DNA of 64,000 nucleotides from Streptomyces shenzhenensis (GTDB lineage: Bacteria; Actinomycetota; Actinomycetes; Streptomycetales; Streptomycetaceae), in contig NZ_PENI01000006.1 in the NCBI RefSeq assembly GCF_003688995.1, forward strand, positions 186,001 to 250,000, in the 5' to 3' direction. Both the position numbers and the translations under genes were made by a program. Shown piece by piece: positions 30,970-39,511 of the stretch (position 1 is the stretch's first letter; each line of letters opens with the position of its first letter). The notes beneath the pieces are model-generated. The model was not told where the DNA came from. It made no database searches and worked only from the letters and a program-made list of their open reading frames with translations.

Positions 30970-32592
30970 ATGGGTGAGGTCTTCGCCGGCCGGTACGAAC
31001 TGGCCGACCCGATCGGACGCGGCGGCGTCGGCGCCGTCTGGCGCGCCTGGGACCACCGCCGCCGCCGTTATGTCGCCGCCAAGGTGCTGCAACAGCGCGA
31101 CGCCCACTCACTCCTGCGGTTCGTACGGGAACAGGCCCTGCGGATCGATCACCCTCATGTGCTCGCGCCGGCCAGTTGGGCCGCGGACGACGACAAGGTC
31201 CTGTTCACCATGGACCTCGTCGCCGGCGGCTCGCTGGTCCATCTGGTCGGCGACTACGGCCCCTTGCCGCCCTTGTTCGTCTGCACTCTGCTCGACCAGC
31301 TCCTGTCCGGGCTCGCCGCGGTGCACGAGGAAGGAGTCGTGCACCGTGACATCAAGCCCGCCAACATCCTGCTGGAGGCCACCGGCACCGGCCGCCCACG
31401 GCTGCGGCTGTCCGACTTCGGCATCGCGATGCGGCTCGGCGAACCGCGTCTGACCGAGACCAACCTCGTGGTGGGAACGCCCGGTTATCTCGCGCCCGAG
31501 CAGATGCTGGGCGCCGAACCCGGCTTCTCCGCCGACCTGTTCGCCGTGGGGCTGGTCGCCCTGTATCTGCTGGAGGGCGCCAAGCCCGACGCGAAGGCCC
31601 TCGTCCAGTACTTCGCCGAGCACGGCACGCCGGGCGCGCCCAAGGGCGTCCCCGAGCCGCTCTGGCAGGTCGTGTCCACGCTGCTGCAACCGGATCCGGA
31701 GGCCCGTTTCCGCACGGCCACGGGGGCCCGCAAGGCACTCGCCTCGGCGACGCAGCTCCTGCCGGAACCCGGCCTCGACGACGAGTTGATCGAGATCTTC
31801 GACCAACTCGGCCCTCTCCCCCCGGGATTCGGCCCCGACGGCCCCTTCAAGCCGGCCTCGGGCGTGGCCGCCCAGGTGGATACGGGAGCGCAACCCGGCC
31901 CACCGGGGCCTGACGGCGGTTCCGGCGCGCAGCACGTCTCTTCGCCGGCGACCGGCTTCCCCGCGCAGAGTCCATCCCCTGCCCCCGCTCGGCCCGCACC
32001 CGGCGGCACGGGTTCCGTCCCCGGCACACCGGCCGCCTCAGCCAACCCCCTTCCCGCAGGGGCGACAGGACCGGAGCCGCCTCCGGAAGGCGCCGCACCC
32101 GTAGCTCCCCACGAGGGCACCGGTCCGCAGCCGTCCACGATGTCGGACACCGGGAGCTTCCATCTGCCGCCTCCGCAGCCGTACGGCACGGAGACGTCCC
32201 GGACGCCGAACTCCCAGGCCGAGCAGCCCCGGCCCACCCCGCAGCAGCCACCGCACGCCCCCCAGCCCCACCACCCCGGACACCCCCCCACCGCGACCGA
32301 GCCCACCCATACCCTGTCCTCCCCACAGGCCCCCTGGAACCCTGCCGGCGCGCCGCCCCCGATGCAGCCGCAGCGCGTTGACGCTCCCACCGCTTCGTAC
32401 ACCGCTCGGAACCCGCAGGTTCCCCCTCCCGCACAGCAAACTCCGCCGTCGGTCCCGCGTTCACCACGCCGTGCCGCGCGTCGCGCCCACCGCAGCCGCC
32501 GCCCCGGCCCCCCGGCGAAGGCCGCGATACCGATCCTGATCCTCGCGCTGGCCTGCTACGCCGTGGGTTTCTGGGCGCTGACCCGCGGCTGA
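30970..32592 (+). CDS. Membrane-anchored Ser/Thr protein kinase (PASTA-less)
   Basis: The 540-residue protein starts at ATG 30970; the nearest GGGGGAGGAG is about 12 bases upstream. The kinase domain covers residues about 8-270: glycine loop GRGGVG (16-21), Lys38 in AAKVL, HRDIKPAN (125-132), DFG (149-151) and GTPGYLAPEQ. A long Pro/Gly/Ala-rich region (about 290-500) follows. One membrane segment lies near the C-terminus (IPILILALACYAVGFWAL) with almost nothing outside. It is therefore a cytoplasmic kinase tethered at its tail. Its last 37 bases overlap the convergent gene. Confidence 0.9.
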   Translation: MGEVFAGRYELADPIGRGGVGAVWRAWDHRRRRYVAAKVLQQRDAHSLLRFVREQALRIDHPHVLAPASWAADDDKVLFTMDLVAGGSLVHLVGDYGPLPPLFVCTLLDQLLSGLAAVHEEGVVHRDIKPANILLEATGTGRPRLRLSDFGIAMRLGEPRLTETNLVVGTPGYLAPEQMLGAEPGFSADLFAVGLVALYLLEGAKPDAKALVQYFAEHGTPGAPKGVPEPLWQVVSTLLQPDPEARFRTATGARKALASATQLLPEPGLDDELIEIFDQLGPLPPGFGPDGPFKPASGVAAQVDTGAQPGPPGPDGGSGAQHVSSPATGFPAQSPSPAPARPAPGGTGSVPGTPAASANPLPAGATGPEPPPEGAAPVAPHEGTGPQPSTMSDTGSFHLPPPQPYGTETSRTPNSQAEQPRPTPQQPPHAPQPHHPGHPPTATEPTHTLSSPQAPWNPAGAPPPMQPQRVDAPTASYTARNPQVPPPAQQTPPSVPRSPRRAARRAHRSRRPGPPAKAAIPILILALACYAVGFWALTRG

Positions 32593-34019
32593 GCGGCGGC
32601 CCGCCGCCGGGCGGCCACCGTCCACACCCCGAGCGCCAGCAGCAGCGCGCTCCCCGTGCCGATGCCGCCCACCGCCAGCGCCCTCATCGCGGTGTCGCCG
32701 TCCCCGCCGTCCCCGCCGCCGCTCCGCCCGGTCACGGACGCCGCCCGGTCCTGGGCCGTGACCTCGAACAGGTCCCGCGGCTCGGACGGCCCGGCGTATC
32801 CGGGGGCGGCGTGCGGGGTGCCGGTGACGCGCACCCGCAGCGTCACCCCGAAGGGCCCCTGGCCGAACGTGCCGGCCATCCCCTCGCTGAGGTGCACGAC
32901 GAGGTAGTACGAGCCGGCGAAGCGCATGGTGCGCACCCCGTCGGGCACGGCGTACCGGTTGCGGTACTCGACGGGCGGCAGGGGGGCGAGGGCGGCCGCC
33001 TTCTGACTGCCGTTGTAGCTGAGGGCCGCGTCGGCGACGTAGCCGCGGACGGGATTGTGCAGCGCCAGGTCGAGGGCGCCGCTGACATAGCCGCCGGCCC
33101 CGCTCGAACTGCCCAGCTCGGCGGTGGCGTGGACCTGCTGCCCCCAGTCGACCGGCACCTTGTAGAAGAGGGTCTGCCCGGGCTTCATGTCCGTCTGCCA
33201 GACCCCCGGCCCCAGCGCCCGTGCCGCGGCGAAGCCCGCTCCGCCCACGCGGCGCCGCGGATCACCGGTGACGGCCTCGGGCGAGGCGGAGTCCCAGACC
33301 TCGGGCGCGCTCGTGGCCCCGGCCCGCTCCAGGCGCGGCTCGGCGGCCGGTGCCAGCTCCAGGTCCCAGGCACCCGACGCGGACGCACCGTCCGCGCCGT
33401 CCGCGCCGTCCGCGCCGGACGTTTCGAGGCGCTCGACCAGCACGTAGAACGTGCCCGTTCCCTGGCACAGCGAATTGCCCACCTCGCGCAGCCCCAGTGC
33501 CGTGACCGGCCGCGGGCTCAGTCCGGCTCCGAACCGCGCGGACGCGTAGGAGCAGGAGCCGCCGTTGGCGTCCTGCACCGACACCCTGATGCCGTCGCTG
33601 GCGGAGACGGTGGCACCGGCGGGGGGTACGGCGGTCACGGGGACGTACGCGGTCGTCGGCGCCCGGAGTTCCAGGCGGTAGTAGAGCTGGCCGTTCCGCG
33701 GGAGTGAACTCCGGTACGTCGCGCCCGGCCTGAGTCCCGCGGCGTCCGCGGTGCCCGCCGCTCCGACGACGGTCCGCGCGCCCTCCGCGAAGGCGTACCC
33801 GTACCCACCGGAAGCGCCGGCCACCGAGCCCACGGCCCCGGTCGCCGAGCCCACGGCCACCGCCGCCGGGGCCGACAGCGCCACCGTGCCGCACAGCACC
33901 GCCGCCGTCCCCGCCCGCGCGACCACGTGCACGACGGGCAGCCGACGGTCCCGCCGGGCCGCCCCGGACCACCACCACGCCGTAGGCCACCGCATACGCC
34001 ACCCCGTGCGCCGCCCCAT
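32556..34019 (-). CDS. Secreted, membrane-anchored hypothetical protein
   Basis: The start is taken at ATG 34019, after GAGGAGGGGTG, giving 487 residues. The N-terminus has a long signal peptide with a basic region and the core AGTAAVLCGTVALSAPAAVA. The exported part is beta-rich (YYRLELRAPTTAYVPVTAV, VWQTDMKPGQTLFYKVPVDW, FAGSYYLVVHLSEGM). A Gly/Asp linker and a C-terminal membrane segment with basic tail (LLLALGVWTVAARRRAAA) anchor it. It converges with the kinase gene and overlaps it by 37 bases. Function unknown. Confidence 0.75.
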   Translation of the reverse strand: MGRRTGWRMRWPTAWWWSGAARRDRRLPVVHVVARAGTAAVLCGTVALSAPAAVAVGSATGAVGSVAGASGGYGYAFAEGARTVVGAAGTADAAGLRPGATYRSSLPRNGQLYYRLELRAPTTAYVPVTAVPPAGATVSASDGIRVSVQDANGGSCSYASARFGAGLSPRPVTALGLREVGNSLCQGTGTFYVLVERLETSGADGADGADGASASGAWDLELAPAAEPRLERAGATSAPEVWDSASPEAVTGDPRRRVGGAGFAAARALGPGVWQTDMKPGQTLFYKVPVDWGQQVHATAELGSSSGAGGYVSGALDLALHNPVRGYVADAALSYNGSQKAAALAPLPPVEYRNRYAVPDGVRTMRFAGSYYLVVHLSEGMAGTFGQGPFGVTLRVRVTGTPHAAPGYAGPSEPRDLFEVTAQDRAASVTGRSGGGDGGDGDTAMRALAVGGIGTGSALLLALGVWTVAARRRAAAQPRVSAQKPTA

Positions 34020-34383
34020 CACGTGCCACCCCTCCTCGTCCCACGGCGGTGCGGCGGACACGCCCACGGAGAGGGCCGGCCGCCGAAGGCCGACCACCGC
34101 CCCGTACAGCCTGAGGCCGCGTTCCGCTCGTCGACGCCTGCCGGCTGCCGCCCGCATCACAGAGGGTGGCCGCGACCACCCGTGGCCGTACACCGCCTGT
34201 CGTCGCGCGGTAACCGGACCGTGGCCCATCCTGCCCCGCGCGTGCCCAGGTCATCCCGGCAATCCGTGCGGCCGTCCGAAACGCCTCGCCCGGACGCGCC
34301 CCTGTCCCGTCCTCGGCGCCCGGGCAACACAAAACCCCGACCGCTGGAGCGGCCGGGGTCTGATCGGTTTCCGTTGTCTGTAC
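34020..34383. other. Intergenic region with the DLW-39 terminator
   Basis: This 364-base gap lies between two leftward genes. It holds the hairpin at 34334-34359 and presumably the promoter of the secreted protein gene. The forward and reverse frames crossing it lack coding character, and no other structure stands out. Confidence 0.5.
34331..34359 (-). terminator. Terminator of the DLW-39 gene
   Basis: A 12-bp stem with one mismatch (34334-34345 with 34348-34359) is followed on the reverse strand by TTTTG. It lies 25 bases past the stop of the small gene at 34384. Confidence 0.75.
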
Positions 34384-34512
34384 TCACGAACCCGTGGGCA
34401 CGGAGTCAGTCGCCTCCGTCCACAGATCCTGCTCGGCGCGATCCGCCTGGATCTGGCGGTACACGAGGAGACCGCCGATGGCGGCCAGTGCGACCAGGAG
34501 CAGCTTCTTCAC
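34384..34512 (-). CDS. DLW-39 family small membrane protein
   Basis: The 42-residue protein starts at GTG 34512 with GAGGT upstream. It has a basic start (VKK), one membrane segment (LLLVALAAIGGLLVYRQI), and the family signature region AEQDLWTEATD that gives DLW-39 its name. DLW-39 proteins are conserved near gyrA in Streptomyces. Their role is unknown. A palindrome lies over its likely promoter. Confidence 0.85.
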   Translation of the reverse strand: MKKLLLVALAAIGGLLVYRQIQADRAEQDLWTEATDSVPTGS

Positions 34513-34860
34513 CGCGCGACCTCGTCTTTCCTTGACGTAGGGGACCTCTGGCGCCCGACTATACACACCGACCGATATCGGTCGGTGACCTGCGCCGGGC
34601 CCCAACTCCCGCCCTCAAAAGCCCATTAGAGGCGGGATACGGCGCCCCGGCCGAAGGGTGATCGCACCTCCACACACGGTGACTTTGCTCCCCCTTCACC
34701 ACCCGAGGTCCATATATGGGCGAATTACTTCTACTTTGCGCCCATCCGAGTGGCGTTCATCTGAACATCGACGCGCCACGTGCGAAGGTCCACCACTTCG
34801 CGACGTCCATACACATCATGAGGAAAGTACGCAAATCGCCCAACCCGAAAGTGAGGGGTC
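34513..34860. other. Divergent promoter region between DLW-39 and DUF6344 genes
   Basis: This 348-base interval is less GC-rich than its surroundings, especially 34700-34850 (for example CCATATATGG at 34711-34720). It carries the DLW-39 promoter elements listed separately. Promoters for the forward DUF6344 gene probably lie in the AT-rich part, but no clear -35/-10 pair was found. Confidence 0.5.
34558..34587 (-). promoter_or_regulatory. DLW-39 promoter -10 element with an overlapping 22-bp palindrome
   Basis: On the reverse strand TATAGT (34558-34563) is a good -10 hexamer. A perfect 22-bp palindrome, CACCGACCGAT and its mirror, covers 34566-34587, which is where the spacer and -35 element should be. 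The -35 position itself reads ACCGAC or CACCGA and is poor, so a protein binding the palindrome may repress or activate here. Confidence 0.55.
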
Positions 34861-35199
34861 ATGGCCCGGAACAACAAGGTCATGAATCTGTGGACCGTTA
34901 TCGTCACCGCCTTCCTGGCGCTGTTCGCGGCGCTCGGACTCGCCTCGTCGACGACCGCTGCGGCCGCCCCGCAGACCGAGGCCCCGCAGCGGAGCACCGC
35001 ACCCGCTCCGCTGCCGGCGACGCCCCACTGGTCCTGGTCGTGGTCCTGGTCCGAAGCCAGGGCCCTGCCCCCCACGATGAAACAGCGGATCGGGGCCGAG
35101 GCCCACGGCAAGACCCCCAGTTGCCGCCACAGCCCCCTCGACGACACCGCGGCGACCATCCTGTCGGGCCTCACCGCCCCGGCACCGCTCACCTGCTGA
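34861..35199 (+). CDS. DUF6344 family exported small protein
   Basis: The 112-residue protein starts at ATG 34861, with GTGAGGGG upstream. The N-terminus (MARNNKVMNLWTVIVTAFLA) and the following hydrophobic run, ending near SSTTAAAA, are typical of DUF6344 and look like a signal peptide. The rest is Pro-rich with a WSWSWSWS run and two Cys near the end (SCRHSPLDD and the final Cys). Function unknown. Confidence 0.75.
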   Translation: MARNNKVMNLWTVIVTAFLALFAALGLASSTTAAAAPQTEAPQRSTAPAPLPATPHWSWSWSWSEARALPPTMKQRIGAEAHGKTPSCRHSPLDDTAATILSGLTAPAPLTC

Positions 35200-35504
35200 G
35201 TCCGGCCCCTCCACCGCTGACGACGGACCTGACGGAACGCTGCCGGACCCGACCGGAACCCGGCACCCAGCGGTACAGCGGCAGCACGGACGGCGCGCGG
35301 CACCGAAGACGCGCACACGAGACGTGCGGCCCCGAAGACGCAGTGATGCAGCAGCACCTGATGGCGAACTTGCGTACAGCTCTCACATCAGCCGAATCCC
35401 CCGGCCTCCCCCGGCCGGGGGCCTTCGTGTGCCCGCTCTCCCCGCCCGGCCCCCAGTCGTAAGGACCTCTTGAGGAGTCGTAGCCTGGTGCGGAGGTGAC
35501 CCCT
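35200..35504. other. Intergenic region before the GntR gene
   Basis: No gene is supported in this 305-base interval. CCCCCGGCCGGGGG near 35408-35421 is a self-complementary GC block that probably serves as the terminator for the DUF6344 gene. The GntR ribosome site (GGAGG, 35492-35496) lies at the right edge. Confidence 0.45.
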
Positions 35505-36293
35505 GTGCCCAAGGCGTACGAAGTGATCGCGGACGACATCCGCAGATCCATCCGCGACGGCGGACGCGAGCCGGGCGAACGCCTGCCGTCGGAGACGGAT
35601 CTGGCGCGGCACTACCGGCGCAGTGTGCCGACGGTCCAGAACGCGCTCCGGGTGCTGAACGAGGAAGGCCTGATCGACAAGCGGCACGGCAGCGGCACCT
35701 TCGTCCGCTGTCCACGCACGCGTGCGGTCCGCGACAACGGCCGCCACCGGTGGGAGAAGCGCCGGGCCCGCGAGCCCGAGGCCGAGCGCGCACAGACCGG
35801 GGCGACCGAGCACGACACCGGTCTTGAACTGCGGGATCTCGTCTTCTACGCCGCGTACCGGGAGATCGAGGCACCCCAGGACCTCGCGGACGCGTTCGGC
35901 GTCCCCGCGGGGACCGCCCTGCTCGAACGCACCTACCGGACGCGCCACACCGCCGAGACCGCCCCGTTCAGCCTGGTCACCTCCTATCTCGTCCGCGACT
36001 TGATCGCCGCGAACCCCGCGCTCCTGGACGACGGCAACGAGCCGTGGCCGGGCGGCACGCAGAACCAGCTGTACACCGTGGGCATCGAGGTGGACCGGGT
36101 GGAGGAGCGCTTCACCGCCCGCCCGCCGACGCCGGAGGAGGCCGAGGAGCTGGAACTGCCGCCGGGCACCTCGGTGATCCTGCTGCGGAAGACGTCGTAC
36201 GACACAGCAGGCCGCGTCGTGGACATCACCCACGTCACGCTCCCCGGCGACCGCACGGAACTGCTCTTCACCACGTCTCTGGAAAGGTGGTGA
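35505..36293 (+). CDS. GntR/HutC-family transcription regulator with UTRA domain
   Basis: The 262-residue protein is taken from GTG 35505, nine bases after GGAGG; GTG 35496 overlaps the ribosome site. Residues about 3-70 are a GntR winged helix (AYEVIADDIRRSIRDGGREP, LARHYRRSVPTVQNALRVLN, GSGTFV). Residues about 95-255 form a UTRA ligand domain (LLERTYRTRHTAETAPFSLV, PGTSVILLRKTSYDTAGRVV). It overlaps the glycosyltransferase start by GTGA, so the two are co-translated. The ligand is unknown. Confidence 0.85.
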   Translation: MPKAYEVIADDIRRSIRDGGREPGERLPSETDLARHYRRSVPTVQNALRVLNEEGLIDKRHGSGTFVRCPRTRAVRDNGRHRWEKRRAREPEAERAQTGATEHDTGLELRDLVFYAAYREIEAPQDLADAFGVPAGTALLERTYRTRHTAETAPFSLVTSYLVRDLIAANPALLDDGNEPWPGGTQNQLYTVGIEVDRVEERFTARPPTPEEAEELELPPGTSVILLRKTSYDTAGRVVDITHVTLPGDRTELLFTTSLERW

Positions 36294-37063
36294 GGGCCGC
36301 CGTGCGCCGGCGCGTCATCATCGTCGTCACTGCCGTTCACACGCCGTCGGCCCCGTTCCTGGAAGAGGCCTACACGTCGCTGCGCGCCCAGGAACTGCCC
36401 GACGGCTGGGCCTGGCACTGGGTGATCCAGGAGGACGGGGAGACGGACGACGTCCGTCCGTACGTCCCCGACGACGCGCGGGTGACCTTCCGGCAGGGGC
36501 GGCCGGGCGGCCCCGGCGTGGCCCGCACGATGGCACTCGCGCACGCCGACGGCGCGTACGTCAAGGTCCTGGACGCCGACGACCGGCTCACCCCGGGCGT
36601 TCTCGCCCGCGACCTGGCCGTCCTCGAAGGGGACCCCGGCATCGGCTGGGTGACCTCACGGGTGCTGGACCTCATGCCGGACGGCTCCACGGTCGGCTTC
36701 CCCGGAGACCCCGACGACGGGCCGATCGAGCGCGGCGTCGTGACGGAGTACTGGGAGCGGAACGGCTTCCGCGCCCCGGTCCACCCGGCGACGCTCTGCG
36801 TACGGCAGGACCTCCTGGTCGCGCTCGGCGGCTGGATGGCGCTGCCCGCCTCCGAGGACACCGGGCTGCTCCTGGCCCTGAACTCCGTGAGCCGCGGCTG
36901 GTTCTCCCGGGAGGTGGGGCTCCTCTACCGCAAGTGGGAGGGCCAGGTGACAGGCCAGGCCCCGCACCTCGACCCGGCCGAGCGGGACGCGCGGATGGCG
37001 GTCGTCGCGGCCAGGGCGCGGGCGCTGGAGCGGTTCGGATGGCACGCTCCGGTGACCGGCTGA
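36290..37063 (+). CDS. Family 2 glycosyltransferase
   Basis: The 257-residue protein starts at GTG 36290, coupled to the GntR gene (GTG 36302 is an alternative). The fold is GT-A: the first strand VIIVVTAVHTPSAPFLEEAY, a UDP-sugar region, DADD near residue 95 as the metal-binding motif, and ASED near residue 190 as a likely catalytic acidic site. No membrane segment is seen. It may add a sugar to a cell-surface or small-molecule acceptor. Confidence 0.75.
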   Translation: MRAAVRRRVIIVVTAVHTPSAPFLEEAYTSLRAQELPDGWAWHWVIQEDGETDDVRPYVPDDARVTFRQGRPGGPGVARTMALAHADGAYVKVLDADDRLTPGVLARDLAVLEGDPGIGWVTSRVLDLMPDGSTVGFPGDPDDGPIERGVVTEYWERNGFRAPVHPATLCVRQDLLVALGGWMALPASEDTGLLLALNSVSRGWFSREVGLLYRKWEGQVTGQAPHLDPAERDARMAVVAARARALERFGWHAPVTG

Positions 37064-37082
37064 CCGGCTGGCCGCCTGGGGG

Positions 37083-38015
37083 TCAGGGCAGGGTCTCCGC
37101 GTCCACCCGGGAGAAGATCAGATCGCTCTCGGCCTCGACGGGCCCGCGCCAGCGAACGGGCACGCCCGAAGGACCGCTCAGTGCCGCCGGATAGCTCCCG
37201 GGCGCGTAGTCGTTGGCCAGCCGATAGACGTGAAAGCCCGCGTCGGTCATCGTCCTGAGCAGGTCGTCGGCCGAGTCCCCGAGCCGGGCCATGCGCTCGG
37301 GGGTCACCTCGACGCTGATCTCCGCGTCGGGCCGCAGCCTGTCCAGCAGGGGCGCGAGCCCCCGGACGACGCCCCCTTCCGCGCCCTCCACATCGATCTT
37401 GATCACCCGGGCGCTCGCGATCTCCGCCGGTTCGAGCAGGTCGGGCAGCGGGCGGGCCTCGATCTCGAAGGTGGACTCCGCGGGGCCGTCGTACGGAACG
37501 ATGCTGTTCGCCCCCATGTTGCGGGAACTGGCGAGTACGAAGGTCAGGGTCCTGTGGCCGTCGGAGACCGCCGCGTTGACGGCCCGGATGTTCCGGCAGT
37601 CGTTGAGCGCGCGCTGCTGCAGCAGGCGGCGGTGGAACACGGGCGAGGCCTCGATCGCCACGACCCTCCCCCGGTCACCGACGAGCCCCGACGCCAGGAC
37701 GCTGAAGACCCCCACGTTCGCGCCGACGTCGACGAAGCCGTCCCCCGGCTTCAGCCGGCGCCGCAGCCAGCTCGTCATGTGCGGTTCCCACACCCCGAAC
37801 AGGTACACGTACCGCTGGATGAGGTCCTGCGTGTCCACCGCGAACCGCGCGCCGGAACGGGTCGTGACGACGCGTCGGCGGGGGTGGTCCCGCAGATACG
37901 GGTTCAGCCAGCGGGTGACGAGGGGCGCCTTGCCGAACGAGCCCGGGGCGGCGCGCACATACCGGCGGCCGAGCGTGGCCAGAACCGCTGCCAGGGCACT
38001 GTCGCCGCCGCTCAT
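37083..38015 (-). CDS. FkbM-family methyltransferase
   Basis: The 310-residue protein starts at ATG 38015, overlapping the ferredoxin stop by ATGA. Longer upstream frames run through the ferredoxin gene and are rejected. The SAM site is FVDVGANVGVFSVLASGLVG followed by VVAIEASPVF. The FkbM pattern continues with IKIDVEGAEGGVVRGLAPLL and EISVEVTPE. Such enzymes O-methylate sugars or small molecules. Co-translation with a ferredoxin is unusual for this family. Confidence 0.8.
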   Translation of the reverse strand: MSGGDSALAAVLATLGRRYVRAAPGSFGKAPLVTRWLNPYLRDHPRRRVVTTRSGARFAVDTQDLIQRYVYLFGVWEPHMTSWLRRRLKPGDGFVDVGANVGVFSVLASGLVGDRGRVVAIEASPVFHRRLLQQRALNDCRNIRAVNAAVSDGHRTLTFVLASSRNMGANSIVPYDGPAESTFEIEARPLPDLLEPAEIASARVIKIDVEGAEGGVVRGLAPLLDRLRPDAEISVEVTPERMARLGDSADDLLRTMTDAGFHVYRLANDYAPGSYPAALSGPSGVPVRWRGPVEAESDLIFSRVDAETLP

Positions 38016-38206
38016 TCGGTGACGGTGATCGCCTGGGAGGGGCACAGCTCGGCCGCCTCCCGCACGAGGCCCTCGTCCCCGCGGCTCTCGCGAACGGGCC
38101 GCACGACGCCGTATCCGTCCTCGAAGGCGAAGACGGACGGAACCCGGTGGGCGCACTCGCCGGAGCCGTAACAGAGGTCGGGGTCGATGGAGACCGTCAC
38201 ATGCAC
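38012..38206 (-). CDS. 3Fe-4S type ferredoxin
   Basis: The 64-residue protein starts at GTG 38206 (GTG 38200 possible). It matches the small actinomycete ferredoxins that serve cytochromes P450: CYGSGEC near residues 12-18 and a final Cys-Pro (LCPSQAITV) near residue 55. The Gly in place of the second Cys of the bacterial 4Fe motif suggests a 3Fe-4S cluster. No P450 gene lies in the window. It is coupled to the FkbM gene. Confidence 0.85.
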   Translation of the reverse strand: MHVTVSIDPDLCYGSGECAHRVPSVFAFEDGYGVVRPVRESRGDEGLVREAAELCPSQAITVTE

Positions 38207-38396
38207 TCCAGTCGCAGGGGGACACCGACCTCGAACGCGTTCGAGGGGCCGGTGCGGAGCAGGTGGCTCACACGACGTCACTGCCCTGCGAACGGCCCGG
38301 CGAACCGGCCCCCGCGAGGACCCGGCGGATCGCCCCGGGCGGACCCCGGCGAATCGGCTCCCGGGCAGACGGCCCCGGAGGAACCCGACGGCGCCG

Positions 38397-38897
38397 CTAC
38401 TCCTCGGCACCCCCGGTCGCGAGCCAGTGGGCGACCCTGCGCAGGGTGGTCTCGTCGAGTCGCTCGACGAGGGTCTGTACGGCGGTCAGGTCGTCCGGCG
38501 TGAGGTCGTAGCGGCCCGCCCTGCCCAGCCCCGCCATGAGTACCTGGTGCCGCCGGTCGTCCATGCGCTCGGCCAGCATGCTCGGCTCCGCGGCCCCGGC
38601 CGGCCGTTCCCCGGCGGCGTCGGCGGGCGGCACCTCCCCGGTGCCGGAGGCCGGGGGCGTGGAGCGTTCGAAGCGGTGCCATGCGCCGTCCCGCGGCCCC
38701 CACAGGGCGACGGCCGGCTCGCCCCCGCGCGCCCGCACGGTCTGGGTCATCTCGCCCACCGCGTGCAGCACGGGGGAGCGGTGCGGCGACTCGGCGCCGA
38801 TCCGCCATGAGGCCGAGTCCGGCTCGTAGAACATCGCGACCCAGCGTGGAGCGCCCGGCGGCTCCGGGCTCTGCAGACGTGTTTCCACCGCGCTCAC
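38397..38897 (-). CDS. Hypothetical Streptomyces protein
   Basis: The 166-residue protein starts at ATG 38897. The N-terminal part (VAMFYEPDSASWRIGAESPH, ALWGPRDGAWHRFERS) looks like a small beta domain. An acidic and alanine-rich linker precedes a helical C-terminal region (LTPDDLTAVQTLVERLDETT, LRRVAHWLATGG). It lies upstream of the ferredoxin gene by 190 bases, so operon membership is uncertain. Function unknown. Confidence 0.6.
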   Translation of the reverse strand: MSAVETRLQSPEPPGAPRWVAMFYEPDSASWRIGAESPHRSPVLHAVGEMTQTVRARGGEPAVALWGPRDGAWHRFERSTPPASGTGEVPPADAAGERPAGAAEPSMLAERMDDRRHQVLMAGLGRAGRYDLTPDDLTAVQTLVERLDETTLRRVAHWLATGGAEE

Positions 38898-39061
38898 CCC
38901 TTCGGAAGCAACCCGAGGGCGACCATAACTGACGTACCATCAGATTGACAGGCTCGTATCGCGGTCGCACGGAGGCATTCCCGCCGCCCGGCACAGGACC
39001 CGCTGCTCCGCACAGCACCCGCTGCTCCGCGCGGGAACCGCCGTCCCGCACGGGACCCGTC

Positions 39062-39103
39062 GTCCGGCACTGGTCCCTCCCCACGTGGGGACCAGTGCCG
39101 GAC
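39062..39103. terminator. Large perfect hairpin
   Basis: GTCCGGCACTGGTCCC at 39062-39077 pairs over 16 bp with 39088-39103, with a 10-base loop. It could be a terminator or a protein-binding site. No gene ends immediately before it on either strand, so its role is uncertain. Confidence 0.5.
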
Positions 39104-39117
39104 GCCGCGGGCGGTGT

Positions 39118-39152
39118 CGATCCGCACCGCATCGGCGTATCGGTGCGGATCG
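39118..39152. repeat. Perfect 12-bp inverted repeat
   Basis: CGATCCGCACCG at 39118-39129 is mirrored by CGGTGCGGATCG at 39141-39152 around an 11-base loop. It lies 14 bases after the larger hairpin. The pair together may form a structured RNA or a double terminator. Confidence 0.5.
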
Positions 39153-39511
39153 AGGGAATGGCGGCCCCGAGGCCACCGCGAGGGTGCCGGAAGGGGTGCG
39201 CGATGTGCGGCTGGCGGGCTGTCGGGTCCGGGCGTCCGGCTCACGCGTCCGGACGTTCGTCGCTGTTTTCTGATTCCGGCGGAAGCTGACCGAGAACATG
39301 CGGCGCCATGAGCCGACTCTCCGCGGCTCTGGGGTGCTGACCTGTCCGGACGGCGTGCGAACGCCGGGTAACCGGTCCGCTACTGCATCGCGATCCTGCC
39401 ATCTGCGGCGCACAGCCACGAGGTTCCGGGGCCCGTCCGACGGAATCGCCGCAGGTCAGCCATATAGGGTGAGTTTTCCGGTCCGGACGTCCAGCGGCGG
39501 GGAGTTAAGGG

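Larger units (their letters stand above)
38898..39511. other. 614-base intergenic region with direct repeats and two large hairpins
   Basis: No gene is supported. Near 38993-39032 the block CACAG(G/C)ACCCGCTGCTCCG occurs twice in tandem with one mismatch, with decayed copies after it. Two long inverted repeats follow (39062-39103 and 39118-39152). The right part, near 39440-39511, is less GC-rich and should hold the promoter of the STAND NTPase gene. Confidence 0.5.

Noticed and set aside
38012..38225. Longer start of the FkbM gene reaching 38225
   Set aside because: It would read through the ferredoxin gene in another frame. The ATGA overlap at 38012-38015 is the more natural start.
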